The position numbers and the translations under genes were made by a program. DNA of 11,941 bases from contig JAVBYB010000539.1 in NCBI GenBank assembly GCA_030824255.1, positions 1 through 11,941 on the forward strand, in the 5' to 3' direction. The notes below the pieces were generated by a model. It made no database searches and was not told the origin of the DNA. It worked only from the letters and a program-made list of their open reading frames with translations. This DNA comes from a bacterium. GTDB taxonomy: Bacteria > Pseudomonadota > Alphaproteobacteria > Caulobacterales > Hyphomonadaceae. This document shows positions 7,640 to 11,941 of this stretch, piece by piece (the first letter of the stretch is position 1; each line of letters opens with the position of its first letter).

Positions 7640-8662
7640 TCAGGTCTTGGGCAGGTATTCCTGAAAGGACAGCTTGTCGTCCTTATCGGTATCCAGACGG
7701 ACGAACGCAGCCTTGATGGCCTCGGGCGAGGCCGGCGTCATGCCGGGGATTTCGATCGTCGGGGGTTCCGGCATGTCCGGACCGCCCTGCCAGTTCATCT
7801 TGACCATCCGCGGGGCAACGATCTTGCCGTACTCGTCGCGGCTCAGCGTCTTGTCGCCATTGGCATCGAGGATTTCGAAGCCGCGGGTCAGCATTGCGGT
7901 CTGGCGCGTGCCATACTCATCGAGGCTTACCTTGCCATCCTTGTTGGCGTCGATCGAGGCAAACTCTTCCTTGCGCAGGTCATCAACCGAGAACGAATAG
8001 GTGTGCACCTTTGCGTCGACGGGCGGCGCGCCGTCTTCACCAGAGCGGACCTCCTTGCGGCTGACGAACTTGTATTCCCGCTGCTGGTCGCCGGGGGCTT
8101 CCTTCGGACCGCTCAGCTCTTCCGGCAGCCAGAACGTATAAGCCTCCTGCTTCACCTCGGCGGTCGTCGAAACCGTCACGTCCGGCTTTGATCCATCACT
8201 GGAAACAACGGTGGCGTGCGTTTCGATGACGACATTCTTCTCTGCCTTGTCGCCGTTGGCCGGCTGGCGCGAGGTGAGGAATTCGTCCTCTGACACCTGC
8301 CCGTCGCCATTGGCGTCGAGACGGGAGAACTGGGCTTTGAAGTCCGGGTCGGCGGCACTGGGCAGAACGGCGAGCGCCGTAAGACCCATGGCAGCTATGC
8401 CGCCGGCCGCGACACGCGGTCCGTAGCGGCGAACAGTCGGGTGGAGTTGCATGACGATCGTCCTTCTTTCCTCGTTGGACGGCCGCACACGCGCGTCGAG
8501 ATAGGACTGGACCTGCTCGCGAACGATCTCGCTCGCCGTGGTCCCGTCTTCCCGGCAGGCGGCCAGGAACGCCTGCTTGGTTTCGTAGGGGATCCTGACT
8601 TCAAGTGTCTCCGACTTCTTGAGGCGGGGTCGCTTGGGCTCAGGGTTTCCGTCTCTGGTCAT
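7640..8662 (-). CDS. Ribbon-helix-helix-like, single-membrane-helix, four-EF-hand protein
   Basis: This 340-residue protein has an unusual three-part layout. Residues 16-58 look like a ribbon-helix-helix DNA-binding fold: a strand (ETLEVRIP, 18-25), a first helix (about 27-39), a turn with Asp39-Gly40 and a second helix (SEIVREQVQSYLDA, 44-57). Residues 84-100 form one hydrophobic helix preceded by Arg78, Arg79 and Arg83, predicting an inside N-terminus. Four EF-hand loops follow: 116-127 (DANGDGQVSEDE), 238-249, 266-277 and 324-335. All have Asp at position 1 and Glu at position 12; loop three has Lys instead of Gly at position 6. A beta-rich stretch of about 100 residues separates loops one and two. 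The ATG at 8662 has GGAGGGA nine bases upstream. The C-terminal part probably binds calcium outside the cytoplasm. DNA binding and signalling across the membrane are inference. Alternatively, residue 71 may be a second start. Confidence 0.88.
   Translation of the reverse strand: MTRDGNPEPKRPRLKKSETLEVRIPYETKQAFLAACREDGTTASEIVREQVQSYLDARVRPSNEERRTIVMQLHPTVRRYGPRVAAGGIAAMGLTALAVLPSAADPDFKAQFSRLDANGDGQVSEDEFLTSRQPANGDKAEKNVVIETHATVVSSDGSKPDVTVSTTAEVKQEAYTFWLPEELSGPKEAPGDQQREYKFVSRKEVRSGEDGAPPVDAKVHTYSFSVDDLRKEEFASIDANKDGKVSLDEYGTRQTAMLTRGFEILDANGDKTLSRDEYGKIVAPRMVKMNWQGGPDMPEPPTIEIPGMTPASPEAIKAAFVRLDTDKDDKLSFQEYLPKT
8450..8467 (-). promoter_or_regulatory. Possible internal translation start inside the EF-hand gene
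   Basis: The in-frame ATG at 8452 (Met71 of the long form) is preceded by AGAAGGA (8461-8467), with AAGGA eight bases from the ATG. Starting here would give a 270-residue protein whose first 34 residues have the shape of a Sec signal peptide: a basic N-region, a hydrophobic core, and Ser-Ala-Ala before Asp35 (Asp105 of the long form). Both products could be made, or only one. Confidence 0.45.
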
Positions 8663-8720
8663 GGATTCACATCCCTCCGGCGCGCGGCCTACCTTCTCAT
8701 GAAGTCGGCCGCACCACGAG

Positions 8721-8740
8721 CCCAGCGAATAGCCGCTGGG
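8721..8740 (-). promoter_or_regulatory. Stem-loop in the leader of the EF-hand gene
   Basis: A perfect 7-base-pair inverted repeat (CCCAGCG/CGCTGGG) with a 6-base loop lies about 60 bases upstream of the EF-hand ATG, in what is probably its 5' leader. There is no T run, so it is not an obvious attenuator. A role in translation, stability or protein binding is possible but unproven. Confidence 0.3.
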
Positions 8741-8808
8741 ACGGGCGACAGATTCCGTCCGGTCATGGCAGGATCGTGGCGCCTCGATGCGCAACCTTCC
8801 GCAAAACC

Positions 8809-8818
8809 CGTCCGGACG
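8809..8818. promoter_or_regulatory. Candidate operator palindrome 1 (CGTCCGGACG)
   Basis: This perfect 10-base palindrome lies in the divergent region between the ribbon-helix-helix/EF-hand gene and the hydratase gene. It shares the 8-base core GTCCGGAC with a second palindrome whose centre is 22 bases away, about two helical turns. Repeated short palindromes near their own gene are typical of ribbon-helix-helix operators. The regulator is inferred. Confidence 0.45.
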
Positions 8819-8829
8819 CGAGAAAATGA

Positions 8830-8841
8830 GTGTCCGGACAC
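8830..8841. promoter_or_regulatory. Candidate operator palindrome 2 (GTGTCCGGACAC)
   Basis: This perfect 12-base palindrome has the same GTCCGGAC core as the site at 8809-8818. It ends just upstream of the putative -35 box of the hydratase gene, where a bound protein could affect that promoter. A weaker related copy (GTCCGGTC) lies at 8757-8764. Confidence 0.5.
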
Positions 8842-8844
8842 GGC

Positions 8845-8873
8845 TTGCGCCTGAAATTCCTGAGAATAATGTC
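8845..8873 (+). promoter_or_regulatory. Possible promoter of the hydratase gene
   Basis: TTGCGC (8845-8850) and TAATGT (8868-8873) are separated by 17 bases and resemble a housekeeping promoter. Transcription would begin near 8880, leaving a leader of roughly 24 bases before the ATG at 8904. The match is moderate, and a GC-rich host may use other consensus elements. Confidence 0.35.
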
Positions 8874-8903
8874 CCCGGCACAACGGCCTGGGAGTTACTG
8901 AAA

Positions 8904-9350
8904 ATGCGTCTGGTGAACTATGGCGACCTCGAATCCCTCGTCGGAACGGAAGTGGGCGTTTCGCCCTGGCACCAGATCACCCAGTCGCAGGTGAACAAGT
9001 TTGCCGAGGCGACGGGCGACCACCAGTGGATTCACGTCGACGTGGAACGGGCCACCCGCGAACTGGGCGCCCCCATCGCCCATGGCTACCTCACCCTCTC
9101 CCTTCTCCCCATGCTCGCCGCCCAGATAATGCGCGTCGAAGGCGTCACCCGCGGCATCAATTTCGGCTGCAACAAGGTGCGCTTCACCAACATGGTGCCG
9201 GTCGGCTCTAGGGTCCGCCTGCGCCAGAAACTGCTCAAGATCGAAGAGCGGGCCGGCGGCAAGCAGATGATCATGGAAAACACCATCGAGATTGACGGCA
9301 AGGATCGCCCGGCCTGCGTCGCCGAGGCAATCAGCATCATCTATGGCTGA
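8904..9350 (+). CDS. MaoC-like hot-dog-fold (R)-enoyl-CoA hydratase
   Basis: This 148-residue protein is a single-domain MaoC/NodN-type hydratase. The hydratase motif is clear: FAEATGDHQWIHVD (33-46) with the expected catalytic Asp39 and His44, followed by PIAHGYLTLSLLP, as in the Rv0130-like group. Family members hydrate trans-2-enoyl-CoA to (R)-3-hydroxyacyl-CoA in fatty acid metabolism. The exact substrate cannot be read from sequence. I chose the ATG at 8904, with GGGAG nine bases upstream. The same frame is open to 8787, but the extra 39 residues lie over the putative promoter and palindromes and have no family similarity. It is transcribed divergently from the EF-hand gene, so the two may share regulation. 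Confidence 0.93.
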   Translation: MRLVNYGDLESLVGTEVGVSPWHQITQSQVNKFAEATGDHQWIHVDVERATRELGAPIAHGYLTLSLLPMLAAQIMRVEGVTRGINFGCNKVRFTNMVPVGSRVRLRQKLLKIEERAGGKQMIMENTIEIDGKDRPACVAEAISIIYG

Positions 9351-9353
9351 TCT

Positions 9354-9370
9354 GCGTCGTTAACCGACGC
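9354..9370 (+). terminator. Short hairpin just after the hydratase gene
   Basis: A perfect 6-base-pair stem (GCGTCG/CGACGC) with a 5-base loop (TTAAC) begins four bases after the hydratase stop. No T run follows, so it is a weak terminator candidate or an mRNA 3'-end structure. Confidence 0.3.
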
Positions 9371-9375
9371 CTGCT

Positions 9376-9383
9376 GGTATACC
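9376..9383 (+). promoter_or_regulatory. Possible extended -10 element before the glycosyltransferase gene
   Basis: GGTATACC here, read with the T at 9375, gives TGGTATACC, which fits an extended -10 (TGnTATAAT-like). There is no matching -35 box. It lies about 60 bases upstream of the ATG at 9444. This is a weak call. Confidence 0.22.
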
Positions 9384-9443
9384 CCTTGCTTGCGATAGAG
9401 GCTGAGGACTGCTCCATTGGATGCAGACCTGCGGGGGGTATGG

Positions 9444-10775
9444 ATGCTGCCGGTTCGGGAGTGGGTGGGCCTCATCAGTGAGCCCTCGTCGCGAGCGCGA
9501 TCCGCGTTTCTTGCGGGCTGCGTAATTGTGGGCGTCCTGCTGGCGGCTGTCGGCGCCTATGCGCTGGCTGGCGATTTCATCGAGCTGCCCGCCTACCCCG
9601 AAGACACGGACCTTTCGCTTTACCTGCGCGCCGCCGATGCGCTGCCCGGCAGTCCCTATGCGGAAGACGTGAACCACGGCTTCGATCGCTACGGCTATCC
9701 GCCATTGTTGGCGATCATTCTCGCCGCGTTGAAATTCGTCGTCGGCCCCACGCTGATCCTCTGGCTCTGGCCGGCGCTTTGCGGCGCGGCGCTAGCCGCA
9801 TCGATTGTCCTGCTCGCGCGCAGTTTCGGCGTTAAACTGTCCTGGCAGGTGATCGTGCTGATCCTGGGCGCAGCGCTGCTCGGTCACGTTTTCCGCGCCG
9901 ACCTCCTTCACGGCCAGGTCAACATCTTCATCCTGCTCGCTCTTGCCGGCGGTATCTACCTGCGCTCGAAAAACCGCATCATCACGGCGGCGATCTTGTT
10001 CGCGGTGATGATGTCGCTGAAGCCGTTCATGGGCGCGGTCGCCATCTTCTTCCTGCTGCGCAAGGACTGGCGCATGGCCGCGTGGACGCTTGGCGCCGGC
10101 GCAGCCGTGTTCTTCCTCTCCTTTGCACCGTTCGGCGCGGGCGCATTCGACGCCTTCTCCGGCTGGCGGGAGTCGACGCAGCATTTCACATCCGCCCCGT
10201 TCGCTGCGAAGCCTGACAACCAGTCGATCTTCGGCATGGCGCTACGCCTGTTCACGCCCACCGAGCATGGCGCGCCGCTCATCAACAATCCGGCGCTCGT
10301 GCCCGTCGCTGTCGGCGCAGCGGCGATCGTCGCTGCAGCACTTGGCGTACTTGGCCTGTTCGCTGGCCGGCGCATGGAAAGCCCGGCGCGACAGGATCGC
10401 GCTGTACTCCTGCTCGAATGCAGCATGATCGTCGCCCTGTTCATGGCGTGCAGCCCGCTGACCGAGGGCGACCACATGATCATAACGCTTGCGGGCCTCG
10501 CCTCCGTCCTGATCGTCGGCGCCCGCCGCCTGCAGGCCGGTGCCGCGACCAGCAGGTTGTGGGTCGCAGCCATGATCGCCTGGGCCTTGCCCAGCCTGGT
10601 GCTGTTCAGCCCACGTCAGTTTTCGTTCTTCTACGCCACCTGGGATGACTGGTTCGGCATCGACGGGCTCGAAATCCTGCTCACGGGCCGCAGCTTCTAC
10701 CTTTTGATGCTGGCGGGCGGGCTGACGGCTCTGGCGTTGTGGCAAGACCGCCGCCTGAAAACCGCGGCAATCTGA
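9444..10775 (+). CDS. GT87-family (DUF2029) polytopic glycosyltransferase
   Basis: This 443-residue inner-membrane protein has about ten hydrophobic helices. It resembles GT-C glycosyltransferases of family GT87, which use polyprenyl-phosphate-linked sugars. Visible motifs are an acidic first-loop segment EDTDLSLYLRAADAL (53-67) with candidate catalytic Asp54 and Asp56, YGYPPL (83-88), HGQVNIF (156-162), SLKPF (191-195) and DNQSIFGMALRLF (258-270). Characterised members are mannosyltransferases of actinobacterial lipoglycans; the sugar and acceptor here are unknown. I chose the ATG at 9444, behind GGGGGG about six bases away. A TTG at 9417 with AGGA eight bases upstream would add nine residues and remains possible. 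No glycan gene cluster surrounds it. Confidence 0.83.
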   Translation: MLPVREWVGLISEPSSRARSAFLAGCVIVGVLLAAVGAYALAGDFIELPAYPEDTDLSLYLRAADALPGSPYAEDVNHGFDRYGYPPLLAIILAALKFVVGPTLILWLWPALCGAALAASIVLLARSFGVKLSWQVIVLILGAALLGHVFRADLLHGQVNIFILLALAGGIYLRSKNRIITAAILFAVMMSLKPFMGAVAIFFLLRKDWRMAAWTLGAGAAVFFLSFAPFGAGAFDAFSGWRESTQHFTSAPFAAKPDNQSIFGMALRLFTPTEHGAPLINNPALVPVAVGAAAIVAAALGVLGLFAGRRMESPARQDRAVLLLECSMIVALFMACSPLTEGDHMIITLAGLASVLIVGARRLQAGAATSRLWVAAMIAWALPSLVLFSPRQFSFFYATWDDWFGIDGLEILLTGRSFYLLMLAGGLTALALWQDRRLKTAAI

Positions 10776-10916
10776 CAATCCCCAGCACTACGCAGCTTTT
10801 CCTGTGCACGAGGCGGGGACAACCGCTGATGCCCACATGCTATTGAATCAGAGGGGTTGGGGCGAATCAGCACGTGAACGACATAAGTTCCAGCTACTAG
10901 CCACAATGGTCTTCCC
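10776..10916 (+). other. Intergenic gap before the peptidase gene
   Basis: This 141-base gap should contain the peptidase promoter, but I see no convincing -35/-10 pair and no clear terminator for the glycosyltransferase gene. GAATCAG occurs twice (10845-10851 and 10864-10870), 19 bases apart. No good Shine-Dalgarno precedes the peptidase ATG. Confidence 0.3.
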
Positions 10917-11941
10917 ATGCCGCGCAAGACGTCCACCAGGCCGGCCCGATCCGGCGCCGGCCCCAGCGGCCCCTCTGGCTCGCCGGCGCAACACGCGTTG
11001 ACGCCCCCCAGTGCCCGCCGCGACAATCAGGCCCTGATTGAACAACTCGGCCGCGCGCGCCGCGACCCCTATGCCTGGTTGAAGGACGACAACTGGCGCG
11101 AAGTCATGCGCGACACCTCGCGCCTGCGTAATGATATCCGCGCCCACCTCGACGCCGAGAACGCTTACACGAACGCCGGCCTCGAAACGCCTACCGCCGC
11201 CCTGCAGGACCAGCTGTTCGAGGAGATGCGGGGCCGCATCAAGGAGAACGACAGTTCAGTTCCGGCTATCGATGGCCCATGGGCGTACTATCGCCGCTTC
11301 CGCCTCGGCGGCGAGTATCCGCTCTTCGCCCGCCGCCCGAGCGAGCACGCCCACAATCCGGATCCAGCCCAAGAACAGTTGCTGATCGATGGCGAGGCTC
11401 TGGCCAAGGGCACGGATTATTTCGACATCCGCAAAGTGTCTCATTCGCCTGACCATCGCCTCGTGGCGTTCGCGGTCGATGACAAGGGCTCGGAGTTCTA
11501 CACGCTCCACGTGCGTGACTGCGCTACCGGCGCTGACGTCGAAACCGTCACAGACACCTACGGCGAATTCGTCTGGGGCGAAGACTCGCAATCCATCTTC
11601 TGGGTGGCGCGCGACGAGAACGCCCGTCCCGTGGCCGTGTTCTGCCGCCGCCTCGGCCTCGGCACGGACGAGCTGGTCTATCGCGAGAGCGATCCGGGCT
11701 TCTTCGTCGGCGTCTCGAAAAGCCAGTCGCGGAAGTTCATCTTCGTCACGGCGAATGACCACACAACAACAGAGTGGCGCTTCCTGCGCGCGGACAGCGA
11801 CAGCCACGAACTGACATTGATCGCCGAACGCGAGCCGGGCGTAGACTATTCCGTCGTCGACTTCGACAACCGCTTCTGGATTCGCTCGAACCGCAATGGC
11901 GCAGTTGATTTTGCGCTCGTCTCCGCGCCGCACGACAGTCC
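10917..11941 (+). CDS. ptrB: Oligopeptidase B-like S9 serine peptidase, N-terminal half (runs off the right edge)
   Basis: The first 341 residues of an S9 family peptidase are visible, probably about half the protein. They cover the N-terminal helix and much of the beta-propeller. Marks of oligopeptidase B are DPYAWLKDD (50-58), HLDAENAYT (78-86), EMRGRIKENDSSVP (103-116), and the block YFDIRKVSHSPDHRLVAFAVDD (168-189) with GSEFYTLHVRD after it. Such enzymes cleave short peptides after Lys or Arg. The Ser-Asp-His triad lies beyond the window, so activity cannot be judged. The ATG at 10917 is the only upstream ATG in frame after a TAA at 10884, but it lacks a clear ribosome site. The first 33 residues are a Pro/Ser/Gly/Arg-rich extension unlike the family, so the true start could be lower, for example the TTG at 10998. 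No signal peptide is seen, so a cytoplasmic location is likely. Confidence 0.9.
   Translation, partial: MPRKTSTRPARSGAGPSGPSGSPAQHALTPPSARRDNQALIEQLGRARRDPYAWLKDDNWREVMRDTSRLRNDIRAHLDAENAYTNAGLETPTAALQDQLFEEMRGRIKENDSSVPAIDGPWAYYRRFRLGGEYPLFARRPSEHAHNPDPAQEQLLIDGEALAKGTDYFDIRKVSHSPDHRLVAFAVDDKGSEFYTLHVRDCATGADVETVTDTYGEFVWGEDSQSIFWVARDENARPVAVFCRRLGLGTDELVYRESDPGFFVGVSKSQSRKFIFVTANDHTTTEWRFLRADSDSHELTLIAEREPGVDYSVVDFDNRFWIRSNRNGAVDFALVSAPHDS

Noticed and set aside
7775..7782. A further GTCCGGAC core inside the EF-hand gene
   Set aside because: It is isolated, in coding sequence, and an 8-base GC-rich palindrome is expected by chance about once in such a window.
8663..8881. N-terminal extension of the EF-hand protein by 73 residues
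   Set aside because: It would cover the palindromes and leader, has no domain-like sequence, and the ATG at 8662 has a strong ribosome site.
8787..8903. N-terminal extension of the MaoC-like protein
   Set aside because: The known single-domain hydratases begin near the ATG at 8904, which has a good Shine-Dalgarno; the extension overlaps a likely promoter.
10845..10870. Direct repeat GAATCAG upstream of the peptidase gene
   Set aside because: At seven bases it is short enough to be chance, with no symmetry and no clear promoter beside it.

Overview
The window is a GC-rich stretch of ordinary bacterial chromosome. I read it as alphaproteobacterial: it carries a DUF2336 protein, an mrp operon in permuted order, and G/C-ending codons throughout. 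Hyphomonadaceae, Caulobacterales or a relative is a guess that only a database search could settle. I see no mobile element, CRISPR array, tRNA or rRNA.

Positions 1-5667 (minus strand) hold most of an Mrp/Mnh-type monovalent cation/proton antiporter operon. Transcription runs E (5667-5179), F, G, a fused MrpA-C-terminal/MrpB subunit, C, D, then a second large proton-channel subunit that leaves the window at base 1. Most junctions overlap by 4 bases (ATGA or GTGA), so the set is probably one translationally coupled unit building one inner-membrane complex. There is no full-length MrpA. Its C-terminal part is fused to MrpB, and its N-terminal antiporter module is probably supplied by the second D/A-like subunit.

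Positions 5769-7520 (minus strand) hold a DUF2336 protein of unknown function and a small four-helix membrane protein, possibly DoxX-like. Both point the same way as the mrp genes, with gaps of about 100 bases.

Positions 7640-8662 (minus strand) hold the most unusual gene. A cytoplasmic ribbon-helix-helix-like N-terminus is joined in frame to one hydrophobic helix and a C-terminal part with four EF-hand calcium-binding loops. An internal ATG with its own Shine-Dalgarno could also make the EF-hand part alone, with a signal peptide. The 241-base divergent region between this gene and a MaoC-type hydratase (8904-9350, plus) contains two perfect palindromes sharing the core GTCCGGAC, centred 22 bases apart. 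They are candidate operators for the ribbon-helix-helix domain. I propose, as inference, a membrane-tethered calcium-responsive regulator.

Positions 9444-11941 (plus strand) hold a GT87-type polytopic glycosyltransferase and the first half of an oligopeptidase B-like S9 peptidase that runs off the right edge. Together with maoC they are co-directional, but no obvious pathway links them.
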